A stretch of DNA of 64,000 bases from NCBI RefSeq assembly GCF_038432375.1, contig NZ_JBCAUS010000006.1:186001-250000 (forward strand), read 5' to 3'. The notes under the pieces are model-generated. The model was not told where the DNA came from. It saw only the letters and a list, made by a program, of their open reading frames with translations, and did not search any database. This DNA is from Methanococcoides sp. LMO-2 (GTDB taxonomy: Archaea > Halobacteriota > Methanosarcinia > Methanosarcinales > Methanosarcinaceae). Shown here piece by piece: positions 54,174-64,000 of this stretch. Made by a program: the position numbers and the translations under genes. The first letter of the stretch is position 1. The number at the start of each line of letters is the position of its first letter.

Positions 54174-56390
54174 ATGGAAGAACTACAGATCAAAGTGGAA
54201 AAAGCACATCCAATCGATTTTGGACGTGGAATCATAAGGCTTGATCCGAGCACTTTACTCAGCTTGCAGCTTTCACCAGGGGATATCGTTGAGATAGATG
54301 GAAAGAAAACAACAGCTGCAAAGGTCTGGAGGGCAGACCGACAGGACTGGGGTCAGGGAATTGGTCGAATAGACGGTTTCACCCGACAGAATGCAGGCGT
54401 TGGCATAGGAGAGAGGGTAGCTATCAGAAGGGTAGAGGTCACACCTGCAGAAAAGGTCGTGCTCGCACCTCCCGAGGGCATCACAATGGAGTTCGGGACC
54501 AACATTCAGGCGATCATCAAACACAATATACTGAAACACCCCTTTGTTGCAGGAGATGTCATCCCTATCACAAGCTCAATGACCCAGCCGACACCAGGCA
54601 ACCAGGCCATACCTCTTGTTGCCATCGAGGCTACGCCTGAAGAGGGAATACTTATCATTACTGAAAGCACGGAGATCGAACTCCGCCAGAAGCCGGCAAA
54701 GGGCTATGAGGACGCTGCACGCGGAATCGCCTATGAGGATATCGGCGGGCTTGGTGACGAGATCCAGAGGGTACGCGAGATGATTGAGCTGCCTCTCAAG
54801 CACCATGAGATCTTCCAGAGACTTAATATCGAACCCCCGAAGGGAGTTATACTCTATGGCCCGCCGGGAACAGGTAAGACACTGATCGCAAAGGCGGTTG
54901 CCGGGGAATCAAGGGCGAACTTCCTCTACATCGCAGGACCGGAGATCATGGGAAGGTTCTACGGTGAAAGTGAGGAGCGCCTGAGAAAGATATTCGAGGA
55001 AGCTGCAGAGAACGCACCTTCCATTATATTCATAGATGAGATCGACTCCATCGCACCAAAGCGCGAGAACGTGACCGGGGAAGTGGAGCGCAGGGTGGTC
55101 GCCCAGCTGCTCACATTGATGGACGGCATGGAGGAGAGAGGACAGATCGTGGTCATCGGTGCCACCAACCGTGTGGATTCCATCGATCCCGCACTGCGCC
55201 GTCCCGGAAGGTTCGACAGGGAGATCGAGATCGGAGTTCCTGACAGCGACGACCGTCTGGAGATCCTGCAGATCCATACCAGAGGAATGCCTCTAACAGA
55301 AGAAGTTGACCTTGAATACCTTGCAGAGCACACCCAGGGATTTGTGGGTGCAGACCTTCTTGCACTGGTACAGGAAGCATCCATGCGCTCCTTAAGGAGG
55401 ATACTGCCGGAGATCAACCTGGACGAGGACGAGATACCTGACGAGGTACTGGAGAAGCTGGAGGTCAATCCTGATGACTTTGAGGATGCACTGACCGAAG
55501 TGGAACCCTCCGCAATGAGAGAGGTGCTTGTAGAGGTACCATCCATCAAATGGGACGATGTGGGAGGTCTTGACGATGCAAAACAGGAGATCGTGGAGGC
55601 TGTGGAGTGGCCGCTCAAGCGTCCGGACAGGATCCTGGAAATGGGAATCAAGGCACCAAAGGGAATACTCCTTTATGGCCCGCCGGGAACCGGAAAGACA
55701 CTGATGGCACAGGCGGTTGCCAACGAGTCCAATGCGAACTTCATCAGTATCAAAGGACCACAGATGCTCTCAAAGTTCGTAGGAGAGTCCGAGAAGGCGA
55801 TCCGCGAGACCTTCAAGAAGGCAAGGCAGGTCTCACCATGTATCATATTCTTCGATGAAATAGATTCCATTGCGACCACGCGTATGGCTGACAGCGAGAC
55901 AGGAAGGGCATCCCAACAGGTGGTCAACCAGCTGCTGACCGAACTGGACGGACTTGAGGCCCTGAAGGAAGTGGTGGTCATTGCAGCCACCAACCGGCCG
56001 GACATGATCGACCCTGCACTGATGCGCTCAGGAAGGTTCGACAGGCTGGTGCTTGTGGGCAATTCCACAATGGAAGGGAGGGAGAGCATTTTCAACATAC
56101 ACACACGCAATATCCCGCTGGACGGCGAGGTCAGCATACCGGAACTTGCGGCTATGACCGAAGGTTATGTGGGCGCGGATATCGAGGCTGTGTGCAGGGA
56201 AGCTGTGATGCTTGCACTGCGTGAGAACTTCGAGACCGAGTCTGTGAGAAAGTCCCATTTCCTTGCGGCAATGAACAAGGTCAAGCCTACTATCTCAGAG
56301 GATATGGCCGAATTCTATGGAAAGATGCAGGAGAAGCTCAAGGGCAGCACCCATAAACAAGAAACAAGTTCTTATATGGGATACATGTAA
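54174..56390 (+). CDS. cdc48: Cdc48/VCP (VAT-like) AAA ATPase
   Basis: This unfoldase of about 738 residues has an N-domain (double-psi barrel and beta-clam, about 1-180) and two AAA modules. Each module has Walker A GPPGTGKT and Walker B (IIFIDEIDS in D1, IIFFDEIDS in D2) with [20 protein letters not shown] and [20 protein letters not shown]. The C-terminus is SSYMGYM, so the last three residues are Gly-Tyr-Met, near the HbYX pattern. I prefer ATG 54174 (AAGGATGAG just upstream) to 54165. Archaeal Cdc48 can feed the 20S proteasome. Confidence 0.95.
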   Translation: MEELQIKVEKAHPIDFGRGIIRLDPSTLLSLQLSPGDIVEIDGKKTTAAKVWRADRQDWGQGIGRIDGFTRQNAGVGIGERVAIRRVEVTPAEKVVLAPPEGITMEFGTNIQAIIKHNILKHPFVAGDVIPITSSMTQPTPGNQAIPLVAIEATPEEGILIITESTEIELRQKPAKGYEDAARGIAYEDIGGLGDEIQRVREMIELPLKHHEIFQRLNIEPPKGVILYGPPGTGKTLIAKAVAGESRANFLYIAGPEIMGRFYGESEERLRKIFEEAAENAPSIIFIDEIDSIAPKRENVTGEVERRVVAQLLTLMDGMEERGQIVVIGATNRVDSIDPALRRPGRFDREIEIGVPDSDDRLEILQIHTRGMPLTEEVDLEYLAEHTQGFVGADLLALVQEASMRSLRRILPEINLDEDEIPDEVLEKLEVNPDDFEDALTEVEPSAMREVLVEVPSIKWDDVGGLDDAKQEIVEAVEWPLKRPDRILEMGIKAPKGILLYGPPGTGKTLMAQAVANESNANFISIKGPQMLSKFVGESEKAIRETFKKARQVSPCIIFFDEIDSIATTRMADSETGRASQQVVNQLLTELDGLEALKEVVVIAATNRPDMIDPALMRSGRFDRLVLVGNSTMEGRESIFNIHTRNIPLDGEVSIPELAAMTEGYVGADIEAVCREAVMLALRENFETESVRKSHFLAAMNKVKPTISEDMAEFYGKMQEKLKGSTHKQETSSYMGYM

Positions 56391-56423
56391 ATAATCTGTT
56401 AATTACTCAGAGGGAGACGAAAG

Positions 56424-56693
56424 ATGGCAAAAGTGTTTGCAAAGAACCTGTCCAACAAACAGGTAATGGCTACTGACGGAACCGAACTTGGCGTATTGAA
56501 CAACATCGTAATGGACGGAAAGACCGGAGAACTGGAAGACCTTATCGTAAAGCCCGATATCGGTCTTGACACTTCCAAGTACCAGAAGGACGGACAGTAC
56601 ATCATTGTACCTTTCGAGTCAGTAAGCGCGATCAAGGACTACATCGTGGTGGACAAGACCATGGCAAGGGGCCTTCCATTCGATCGTGACTAA
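56424..56693 (+). CDS. PRC-barrel domain protein
   Basis: This 89-residue single PRC barrel has AKVFAKNLSNKQVMATDGTELGVLNNIVMD, GELEDLIVKPD and YIIVPFESVSAIKDYIVVD. PRC barrels occur in photosynthetic H subunits, RimM and many small archaeal proteins. Work in halophiles links related PRC-barrel proteins to cell division; the role here is unproven. It has a good GAGGGAGA ribosome-binding site and lies 33 bases after cdc48. Confidence 0.88.
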   Translation: MAKVFAKNLSNKQVMATDGTELGVLNNIVMDGKTGELEDLIVKPDIGLDTSKYQKDGQYIIVPFESVSAIKDYIVVDKTMARGLPFDRD

Positions 56694-56713
56694 AGATCCC
56701 TTATTTTTTTGAT

Positions 56714-57397
56714 TTATTCCAGAAGGCCATTGGAAAGCGCATATTCAATGGCCTCCAGCGCACCTTCTCCAAATGAGGCTTTCGTTACCATGGATGCCGC
56801 CTGTCTGGCATCATCATCGGCATTACCCACAGCTATGCCTAGGCCTGCCTCACGCATCATCTCAGCATCGTTGCAGGAATCCCCGATGGCCAGAAACTCT
56901 TTTGTGTCGATACCCATTAGTTCTGCCACTGTGTGAAGCCCTGTGCCCTTGTTGATATTCCCATCCTTGATGTGGACAGCATAGCCGGTGTCGATGATCT
57001 CCACTTTCATGCCGTTGTCCTCAACAATCTGACGAAGCTGTGAGATGTCCATGCCCCTGCGGAGCACGACCTCGGTCTTGCGGTATGCAGCATCCAGTTT
57101 CTCAAGATCAAAATAGTTGGATAGCAGTTCGTACGCTTCCTCGCATTTTTCCATGCCATCGGCTATGATGGAAGGCTTGTCAAAACCGGTCGAGATAACC
57201 CCGCCGTTCTCCGCGATCACGATACCGCCAAGCCCGATGAGCTTTGCAGCAGCGTGAACGTAACAGAGAGGGTTGCCTGTGGAAAGGACCACCGGAACCC
57301 GGAGTTCGCGGAATCTCTTCGCGACCCGGAGGTCCAGTGACCTGTCATGATTGGTTATAGTTCCGTCAATATCAACTACAAGGGCTTTGAAGACCAT
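56714..57397 (-). CDS. Phosphoglycolate phosphatase (archaeal HAD type)
   Basis: This 227-residue HAD-superfamily, Cof-type phosphatase has motif I DIDGTIT (Asp nucleophile), motif II VLSTGNP, a cap domain, Lys motif III near KGTGLHTVAEL, and motif IV AIGDSCNDAEMMREAG. The archaeal family is typed as phosphoglycolate phosphatase or sucrose-phosphate phosphatase-like; the real substrate is inferred. It is convergent with the PRC gene and on the same strand as radA upstream. Confidence 0.87.
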   Translation of the reverse strand: MVFKALVVDIDGTITNHDRSLDLRVAKRFRELRVPVVLSTGNPLCYVHAAAKLIGLGGIVIAENGGVISTGFDKPSIIADGMEKCEEAYELLSNYFDLEKLDAAYRKTEVVLRRGMDISQLRQIVEDNGMKVEIIDTGYAVHIKDGNINKGTGLHTVAELMGIDTKEFLAIGDSCNDAEMMREAGLGIAVGNADDDARQAASMVTKASFGEGALEAIEYALSNGLLE

Positions 57398-57466
57398 GCA
57401 ATCAGATATGACGGAGAGTACCTTAAAGTTTACCTTAACATTGTTCGGAACGGATCCCGATACATC

Positions 57467-58444
57467 TCATGCATCCCCGAGACCTTCCGTGGTGATGGAC
57501 ATGATAGCCTCGCCGTCCGGGAGGTTGGGTGAGTCCACCAGCTTGACGATCCTCTTGTCACCCTTGGACTTCCTGATGTACAGCCTGAAGGTTGCAGTGT
57601 GACCCAGAATGTGCCCTCCTATAGGCTTGGTGGGGTCACCGAAGAAGGCATCCGGCTTGGACATAACCTGGTTGGTTACGATCACACAGGCGTTGAAAAG
57701 GTCACCGAAGCGCTGGATGTCATGAAGGTGCTTGTTGAGCTTCTGCTGCCTGTCGGCAAGTGTTCCCCTGCCTATGTACTCCGCCCTGAAATGAGCGGTG
57801 AGGGAGTCCACGATCAGCAGCTTTACAGGCATCTCGGAGTCCTTGAGCTCGTTGGCAAGCTCGGAAGCAGATTCCACAAGAAGTATCTGGTGATTGGAAT
57901 TATAGGCACGTGCCACGTGGATGTTCTTCAGGAACTCCTCGGGATCATACTCTATGCCGTGTTTCTCGGAAAGACCCCTGACCATCTGCTCGATCCTCTC
58001 AGGCCTGAAGGTGTTCTCGGTATCGATGATGACCACAGAACCACCAAGTCCGCCCTGCTCAGGAGGCAGCTGCACGTTCACAGCCAGCTGATGGGCCACC
58101 TGGGTCTTACCACAGCCGAACTCGCCGTACATCTCTGTGATGGACTGGCTCTCAATGCCACCGCCCATCATCTCGTCGAACTCCTCACAGCCGGTGGTCA
58201 GCTTGCCCACAAGCTTTCTGCGCTCAAGCACAGTGTCCCCGGTCTCGAAGCCGCCGATGTCCGCAGCCTGCCTGGCCGCATTGATGATCTTTGCAGCAGT
58301 TGATTCCCCTATCTCCGCACTGTTGGCAAGCTCCGCAGGGGATGCCACAGCAATAGCTTCGACCGTGTTGAATCCGGCGTCCTTAAGTTTCTGCGCCGTA
58401 GCCGGCCCCACATGATCAAGATCTTCCAATAAAACTTCACTCAT
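57467..58444 (-). CDS. radA: DNA repair and recombination protein RadA
   Basis: This 325-residue archaeal Rad51/RadA recombinase has an N-terminal helix-hairpin-helix domain (about 5-60), Walker A GEFGCGKT (107-114, Cys in place of the more usual Ser), Walker [13 protein letters not shown], and loop L1/L2 regions ([25 protein letters not shown]). It forms the strand-exchange filament. An A-to-C style change in the P-loop is seen in other archaea too. Length matches. Confidence 0.95.
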   Translation of the reverse strand: MSEVLLEDLDHVGPATAQKLKDAGFNTVEAIAVASPAELANSAEIGESTAAKIINAARQAADIGGFETGDTVLERRKLVGKLTTGCEEFDEMMGGGIESQSITEMYGEFGCGKTQVAHQLAVNVQLPPEQGGLGGSVVIIDTENTFRPERIEQMVRGLSEKHGIEYDPEEFLKNIHVARAYNSNHQILLVESASELANELKDSEMPVKLLIVDSLTAHFRAEYIGRGTLADRQQKLNKHLHDIQRFGDLFNACVIVTNQVMSKPDAFFGDPTKPIGGHILGHTATFRLYIRKSKGDKRIVKLVDSPNLPDGEAIMSITTEGLGDA

Positions 58445-58661
58445 TTTGATAGCTCCTTATGGTGCACAGTTTTTCTTTCGTAGCGTGCACGTTCGTTCTT
58501 CTTTATCTCTGCTGAGTATTTAAGGGTGAGCTAAGCGGTGTGAAAGTATTCAACCATTCATACTTTTTTTAATTTTCACTTCACCCAATCCCAGATCCGA
58601 CCAACAAAACCCATCCACTCAACACAAAGACTTATGTTACACAAACCCCTTTCAGAGAACA

Positions 58662-59132
58662 ATGGGAAGAACAGCGGTCGGAGGAACCTTCGAGTACCTT
58701 CACGACGGACACAAACAATTGATAAAGAAGGCCTTCGAAGCAGCCGGAGACGACATAGTGGACATCGGCCTCACATCCAACGGCATGGCCGGAGAAAAGA
58801 ACCGCGATATACCCGACTATCCCACCCGCAAGGCCAATCTTACCGATTTTCTAAAAGAGATTGGCATCCCCGAAAACCACTATCATATCCAGATGCTCAA
58901 CTCTCCCTACGGAAACACCCTCGAAGAAGACTATGAATACATCGTCGTCTCCCCCGAGACCTACCACGTAGCCCTGAAGATCAACGAGCTCAGAAAGGCT
59001 GACGGAAAGGCCGAGATAAAGATAATCAGGATAGAATACGTCATGGCCGATGATGACATCCCTATTTCTTCCACCCGTATTGTACACGGGGAGATCGACG
59101 TACATGGCCATCTGAAGGGCTTATACAGTTAA
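58662..59132 (+). CDS. coaD: Phosphopantetheine adenylyltransferase, archaeal type
   Basis: This 156-residue nucleotidyltransferase for coenzyme A synthesis makes dephospho-CoA from phosphopantetheine and ATP. It starts TAVGGTFEYLHDGHKQLI with the HxxH motif (His14, His17) and ends with the ISSTRI motif near residue 137-142. It shows the same fold as eukaryotic PPAT. A single gene divergent from radA. Confidence 0.92.
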   Translation: MGRTAVGGTFEYLHDGHKQLIKKAFEAAGDDIVDIGLTSNGMAGEKNRDIPDYPTRKANLTDFLKEIGIPENHYHIQMLNSPYGNTLEEDYEYIVVSPETYHVALKINELRKADGKAEIKIIRIEYVMADDDIPISSTRIVHGEIDVHGHLKGLYS

Positions 59133-59416
59133 CCTTATATACAGGTATACACCCGCTTCAAAAGTCAACACATATTCATACCACATATCTGGTTATACAG
59201 ATCCTGTAGGATAATTATACCAATACTATTATCGGGAGCATTCAAAGGTTCACACTGAAAGCGACTCTGCAAAGTAATATCAATTTATTTGTTCAAAAAA
59301 AATATACCCCAGAAGCAAAATATGAACATCCCAAATTAAATAACTCAGAGATCAGCAAAGAATGATAAAAAGCCATATATACTGCAGTACTAATCTTTTA
59401 ATGTGGGGGAAGCAGA

Positions 59417-60277
59417 GTGCTTAGAAAATTGCCATTCGTTTTGTTGAGGTTAACAGGGATATCATTTCTCTTCAGAGAAGTCCTGCAAAAAAATAAGGTT
59501 TCGATAATTCTATTCCACGACATAAATCCTTACATAATAGAAAAGTATCTGAAAACGCTGATACCCAAATACAATATAATCTCCCTTCAGGATTACATCA
59601 ACGCAAGGGAGGCGGAAACTGTTAATCAGCTGCCACCAAAATCATTGATCATAACACTGGATGATGGGCATAAAAGTAACTACGACCTCAAACCCCTCCT
59701 AGAGAGATACAAAGTGCCGGCTACCATTTTTCTCTGCAGCGGCATCGTGGATACCAATCGGCACTTCTGGTGGAAACATGAGACCAGCGGAGAGTATGGC
59801 AGGGAACATCTGAAGAGAGTCTCCAATCAGGAAAAACTTGAGATCCTGAAACAATTCGGGTTCGAGGTAACAAAAGAGTTCGAGGACAGACAGGCACTAT
59901 TAAAGAGCGAGATCGAGAATATGCAGGATATGGTAGACTTCCAGTCCCACACAGTGTTCCACCCCATCCTACCCATGTGTACCGACGAGGAAGCAGACTG
60001 GGAGATCGCGCAGTCAAAAAAGGACCTTGAAGAGAAATACGGATTCGACATATACTCATTGTCCTATCCGAACGGGGACTACTCTGAGAGGGATATCGAA
60101 CTAGCTAAAAAGGCCGGATATACTTGCGGGATTACCATTGAACCGGGATTCAATTCCGGGAATACGGACCTTTTCAGACTAAAACGTGCACCCATAAGGG
60201 ATGGTGCTGATATCAACGAACTGCTGGTCAAAGCAAGTGGAGTATGGTGGTATCTCAGGAAAATGGTGGGACGGTGA
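59417..60277 (+). CDS. Polysaccharide deacetylase family protein
   Basis: This 286-residue NodB-type protein has ITLDDGHKSNYDL (metal-binding Asp pair) and DFQSHTVFHPIL (His-x3-His), with FLCSGIVDTNRHFWW in between. It likely removes acetyl groups from N-acetylated sugars of surface glycans. The N-terminus has a hydrophobic stretch (LPFVLLRLTGISFLF) that may be a signal anchor. The start is GTG 59417, behind GTGGGGG. A TATA-like CATATATAC near 59370 is its promoter. Confidence 0.84.
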   Translation: MLRKLPFVLLRLTGISFLFREVLQKNKVSIILFHDINPYIIEKYLKTLIPKYNIISLQDYINAREAETVNQLPPKSLIITLDDGHKSNYDLKPLLERYKVPATIFLCSGIVDTNRHFWWKHETSGEYGREHLKRVSNQEKLEILKQFGFEVTKEFEDRQALLKSEIENMQDMVDFQSHTVFHPILPMCTDEEADWEIAQSKKDLEEKYGFDIYSLSYPNGDYSERDIELAKKAGYTCGITIEPGFNSGNTDLFRLKRAPIRDGADINELLVKASGVWWYLRKMVGR

Positions 60278-60430
60278 CACCATTACAGACATACCAGTGC
60301 CTACAGGAGCACCAAAGTTCTGGACCACAGAAAAGCCGATATATTTATAGTTTGGATGAATATAAGTGAACACGTTCCGGTGAAGCCAGACAACTACATA
60401 AAGAAAAATCATAAAATTAATAGGAATACC

Positions 60431-61555
60431 ATGCCATCAACAAAGATACGTCCACTTGAGGAAAAGGACTTTCCGGAACTGGCAGATCTCCTGAACGAAG
60501 GACTGGAGATCGATCCTGAGGTATGGATACGTCGTTTCGACATGTGGTGGACCAGCAATCCCTGGATGGATGAATCAATCCCTTATGGATGGGTCGTTGA
60601 AAACGGTAACTCGGGAATTGTTGGATTTATGGGGAACATCCCTGTTAAGTACCAGATCAATGGCAAAGATGGCATTGCTGCAGCCGGCACTTCATTATAT
60701 GTACGACCTACAGTGAGAGGATTTACAAGTCTTCAGCTTGTACGTGCATTTGAAAAACAGAAAAATATCAATCTCCTGCTCAACACCACGGCAAATGAGA
60801 CAGCATCAGTAATATTCAAGAAATTCGGATTTACCGAACACGATGTTCCGTATAACAACCTGGAATACTGGCATATCCGGGATTTCGGCGAAATATATAA
60901 CCTGTACACACGTACGAGCATCAAATCTGACAGGATACAGCTTTTAGCAAAGATCCCCCTGATTCCCATAAAGCTGGCCTCACCGGTTGTCCGCTGGATC
61001 AAGGACAAAACAACGTTTAAATCACCACCGGATCATTACGAATGCTCCCTGTGCATGGATTGTGATGAATCGTTCACTGAATTGTGGGAGAACAACAGGA
61101 AAAACAACACAACGACCATATGCAGGGATGTAGAGACACTCAGGTGGCTCTACTTTTCAGATGCCATCGCTGAGAAAAGGAATGTGATCAGGTGCATCGA
61201 TACCCGAAATGACAAACTAGTAGGGTACTTCGTAGTTGATGTCCCATGTACTGAGACAGATATCAAGATCATGCACCTCAAAGATGCCTACATACCACTT
61301 TTCGAGGAAGGCATAGTCCAGTCACTTGTTGAGTTCTCAATTAATTTGGCAAAAAGTAATAATGCTGCTGCAATGGCATTCTGGGCTACCGACCAGAAAA
61401 TGGATGACGTGCTGAAAAAACGAGTCATGATCAAAAGAAAGCACAAACATGCATACCTGTATAATTTTATCAACGAGGATGATGAATCTGAGCTGAAAGA
61501 ACAGAAGCATGAGTTCATTCCTTCACCCATTGATCCTGATAGAGGAATCCTTTGA
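60431..61555 (+). CDS. GNAT-family acetyltransferase
   Basis: This 374-residue protein has an N-terminal GNAT domain (about 1-165: TKIRPLEEKDFPELADLLNEG, GWVVENGNSGIVGFMGNIPV, RGFTSLQLVRAFEKQKNINLLLNTTAN as acetyl-CoA region) and a second poorly recognised domain. I start at ATG 60431, where a GNAT domain begins and TAGGAA precedes; an in-frame ATG at 60356 exists. It follows the polysaccharide deacetylase on the same strand, so it may act on glycan amino sugars (inference). Confidence 0.78.
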   Translation: MPSTKIRPLEEKDFPELADLLNEGLEIDPEVWIRRFDMWWTSNPWMDESIPYGWVVENGNSGIVGFMGNIPVKYQINGKDGIAAAGTSLYVRPTVRGFTSLQLVRAFEKQKNINLLLNTTANETASVIFKKFGFTEHDVPYNNLEYWHIRDFGEIYNLYTRTSIKSDRIQLLAKIPLIPIKLASPVVRWIKDKTTFKSPPDHYECSLCMDCDESFTELWENNRKNNTTTICRDVETLRWLYFSDAIAEKRNVIRCIDTRNDKLVGYFVVDVPCTETDIKIMHLKDAYIPLFEEGIVQSLVEFSINLAKSNNAAAMAFWATDQKMDDVLKKRVMIKRKHKHAYLYNFINEDDESELKEQKHEFIPSPIDPDRGIL

Positions 61556-61725
61556 GATGCAGGAAAGTCAGGGATCCCGGATAGCAAATGCACAAAAAAA
61601 GAGAATTACCAAAAATAATTCATACCTTTTTTACTTGAACAATTGATGCGTAGGCAAAGCCATCATCGCCATCAATAAAACACTTACATCAAAACCCGAG
61701 CACTATATTCTTCCACGACATGTGG

Positions 61726-64000
61726 TCATTCCTGTAGTATCCCGTCCCCCCAGTGATCTGGAACTGCATAGGAACCCGTCAGATCATACCAGTTAAAGAA
61801 TGACACATCGCCTGCATCCTGGTCGTTTATGGCAAAGAACACACCAATTACATCACCAGGGGATTGTCCACCGACATCGCTCCACGGGATTGCAACCTCC
61901 ATTATATAGCCAGCATCCAGATCACTGGCATAGCTCTTGCTACCCTGCAACGTCACCTTTTTGACAATATTACTCGAATAATCGTAATCTTTGCCGCTAC
62001 CGGTACCCACATCATCCACAATAGCACCATTCAGATTTATGATAAAGTGATAGTCATCTGACTGCATCGCATCTCCACCGTCGTACAAAGTGTCAAGATA
62101 GATCTCAATGCTGTCGTCCAGGTGCAAACCACTTGTCTCGGTCAGACCGTCTGCCTGAAGGTCGCTGTCATCCACATCGAAAGCAAAGTAGAGGTATGAA
62201 TCATCATACATTGCCTTTATTGATGCAGTATTATCTTTTTCCCGTTCTTTGTCAGAAGCAACATCAATTGCAATTCCTACTACATCTTTCCAATCATTGA
62301 GATCGCCATCCACCGTAGCAGTACCACGTACGACATTCAGATTTTCACGATCACCATCTGATTGTGCATCCTGCACCCCATCGCCGGAAAAGACATTCTT
62401 AATGATGGTGGAGATAGCAGGTTTTCCGGAATAGCTCTTGGATGCTTCGGCAGTATTACCGTACCGGCCAATGTTTATCCTGTTACCATTTGGATCGGGT
62501 TCATTGAAATAACTGCTGGAGATCTTACCTGCATCTATACACGGGCTGTTGGCTTTCATTATCTCCCAGCCAGTTCCGGTCCACGTCCCTGCTGTTGAAC
62601 TTAAATGATAGTTACCTCTGGCCTCATCGTAGTACATAGGATCAAAATGAATATCATTTGGACCCTCTCCCACATGATTATAGTCCCCCAGGGCATTGTT
62701 GTAAATGTTGTTATTATCTGAAATAATGGTATGAGACTCATATTCGATATTATTTATACCATACCCGCGACCATCATAGGATTTCATACCGGTGATGATG
62801 TTGTTAGTTGCTGTAATGGTAAACCCGGATGTAGATGTTGAACCATGATATTCATGAGTGGAAATTCCGTCGCCCTCTCCGTTTGCAATGGTGTTCGACT
62901 CAATAGTAACATCATCATGGCCATAAACGCTTATACCACCGCTCCTGCCATCATCTCCAATTGTACCATAAATCAGATTGTGATGTATGTAATTGCCGGT
63001 CGTTTCGGATTTGTCAACCCTCCCCCCTGCCACCTCTGCAGCAAGGACAATACCATACTCCCTTACATTGTATATTGTATTGTAAGCAATTTCATTGTTA
63101 GATGAACCGGTGTTGGATTTATCGTTCTTATATATAAGATAGATAGCAGAATCACCCGAATTGAATGAGGTGAATGTATTTCTCTCAACTAAAGCACCGG
63201 AACACTCATCCAGACGGACACCGGTATTTGCTGCCACATGCCCGAATACATTATCATGTATCCAGATCCGGTTGTCAGCAGTTGAACCGGTGTACAAAAC
63301 ATATACACCAACGTGGCCGGACCTGCCAAAATAGTTATTGTATATATTCAGATTTGGAAGCTTCTCCCCGGAATTTATGACCTTGATAAAATCACCAATA
63401 CCAGTGGTAAACGACAGATTATGGAATGTGAGGTCCTTACCACGGATCTCAATTGTAGGATAGTGATCCACTTCATCTGATGGAATACGTGGCTGGTTCC
63501 ATCTGTCCGCATCGAACGTAAGATTAGTAACAGTTACATTGTTAGACTGTTTGTAGCCACGTCCACTGAGTGGGGTCACCCCTGAGACCATTTGCCAGTC
63601 ATCCCTCGGAGGATTGAATCTAGCCACGAGTTTGACTGTTGCCCCCATATCCCCTGTTAGCGTTGTATCATCCGGGATTTCAATCGTTCCCTGAATGATG
63701 AAATCGTTATCTCCACCATCATCCCTCAGATAAACAGTGTTTAAATCTGCATGCTCACCCACATACTGAAGAGCAGCATTAATCTCAACTTCATCTTTTG
63801 CCCCATCACAATTGTAGTCACCATTACCATCTGCGGAAACATACACAATGGATCCCCCACCTGGAGTAATGTTCGTAGGAATGGATGGAGCGTCCATAAA
63901 ATGCACAGCTGAAACTCCCACAGCTACCACTATTAGAACTAACAGGATCTGCATGAGACCCATAGATGAAACCTTTTTACGAACGGGTGCCGGAAAGATC
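61726..64000 (-). CDS. Surface beta-helix protein with CBM9-like domain (5' end may be outside)
   Basis: The frame is open to the window edge. From the ATG at 63963 it gives 745 residues: a hydrophobic N-terminal segment (MQILLVLIVVAVGVSA), a right-handed beta-helix of pectate-lyase type (about 60-480, with many repeated NNxI/GI turns such as SNNEIAYNTIY), and a CBM9-like carbohydrate-binding domain at about 545-745 (ATVDGDLNDWKDVV). Upstream codons in the same frame read PVRKKVSS before MGLMQ; those lysines would make a better signal peptide, so the true start may lie beyond 64000. It is probably extracellular and glycan-binding. Confidence 0.8.
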   Translation of the reverse strand, partial: IFPAPVRKKVSSMGLMQILLVLIVVAVGVSAVHFMDAPSIPTNITPGGGSIVYVSADGNGDYNCDGAKDEVEINAALQYVGEHADLNTVYLRDDGGDNDFIIQGTIEIPDDTTLTGDMGATVKLVARFNPPRDDWQMVSGVTPLSGRGYKQSNNVTVTNLTFDADRWNQPRIPSDEVDHYPTIEIRGKDLTFHNLSFTTGIGDFIKVINSGEKLPNLNIYNNYFGRSGHVGVYVLYTGSTADNRIWIHDNVFGHVAANTGVRLDECSGALVERNTFTSFNSGDSAIYLIYKNDKSNTGSSNNEIAYNTIYNVREYGIVLAAEVAGGRVDKSETTGNYIHHNLIYGTIGDDGRSGGISVYGHDDVTIESNTIANGEGDGISTHEYHGSTSTSGFTITATNNIITGMKSYDGRGYGINNIEYESHTIISDNNNIYNNALGDYNHVGEGPNDIHFDPMYYDEARGNYHLSSTAGTWTGTGWEIMKANSPCIDAGKISSSYFNEPDPNGNRINIGRYGNTAEASKSYSGKPAISTIIKNVFSGDGVQDAQSDGDRENLNVVRGTATVDGDLNDWKDVVGIAIDVASDKEREKDNTASIKAMYDDSYLYFAFDVDDSDLQADGLTETSGLHLDDSIEIYLDTLYDGGDAMQSDDYHFIINLNGAIVDDVGTGSGKDYDYSSNIVKKVTLQGSKSYASDLDAGYIMEVAIPWSDVGGQSPGDVIGVFFAINDQDAGDVSFFNWYDLTGSYAVPDHWGDGILQE

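Noticed and set aside
60356-60430. Upstream start of the GNAT gene at 60356
   Set aside because: The 25 extra residues are Lys/Asn-rich and precede a typical GNAT start; ATG 60431 has a better site upstream, though it is not proven.

Overview
The window comes from a methylotrophic methanogen of the Methanosarcinaceae, of the Methanolobus / Methanococcoides / Methanohalophilus kind. The main evidence is a complete pyrrolysine cassette (pylT-pylS-pylB-pylC-pylD, 24684-29039) followed directly by mtbA, the methylamine-specific methylcobamide:CoM methyltransferase. Supporting evidence includes the McrA-glycine thioamidation pair tfuA/ycaO, archaeal information genes (S8e, aIF1, RadA, SRP19, PAN, Cdc48, MBF1, NreA), TATA-type promoters with some leaderless starts, and AGGAGGTGAT-type ribosome-binding sites. 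About 68 protein genes and two tRNA genes are supported. I see no insertion sequence, prophage or CRISPR array.

Region by region. 1-5.6 kb: housekeeping genes (SRP19 fragment, glmM, DUF99, PAN, MBF1, proC, DUF356). 5.7-12.4 kb: tRNA-His, Thi4, a receiver plus hybrid-kinase pair, an AMA-like AAA ATPase, two unknown genes and RNase Z. 12.6-17.5 kb: S8e, an Lrp regulator with an aminotransferase, a TrmB-like regulator divergent from a stand-alone DUF5591 (archaeosine-type) protein, and a KaiC-like ATPase. 17.5-24.4 kb: the late cobamide pathway (cobD-cbiB-cobZ-cobS-cobY) with a second cobD-cobY pair directly upstream. 24.7-30.3 kb: pyl genes and mtbA. 30.6-36 kb: two NifX/ORP-type proteins, two ferredoxin-containing MinD ATPases, DUF1847 and a metallo-beta-lactamase protein, with an MBL-rhodanese gene next door. 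36-42.3 kb: MgtC-like membrane protein, NudC, a DtxR-like regulator, TfuA/YcaO, and a 51-residue ORF with a cysteine desulfurase. 42.4-53 kb: purL, DUF192, aIF1, HTH-NreA, TPR, Pit/DUF47, FAD oxidoreductase, purC, NikR. 53-59 kb: sugar epimerase, Cdc48, PRC barrel, phosphoglycolate phosphatase, RadA, PPAT. 59.4-64 kb: surface or glycan genes (polysaccharide deacetylase, GNAT, beta-helix/CBM9 protein).

Several genes serve methylotrophic methanogenesis together. Cobamide genes supply the corrinoid for methyl transfer, pyl genes supply residue 22 for the methylamine methyltransferases, and MtbA passes the methyl group to CoM. YcaO/TfuA modify methyl-CoM reductase, and NikR controls nickel for cofactor F430. 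The best leads are the ORP-like NifX/MinD cluster, the cobD-cobY duplication with a degenerate CobY2 motif, the amber stop of pylB (the only TAG stop seen here) one base before the pylC start, and three AAA ATPases with HbYX or HbYX-like C-termini.
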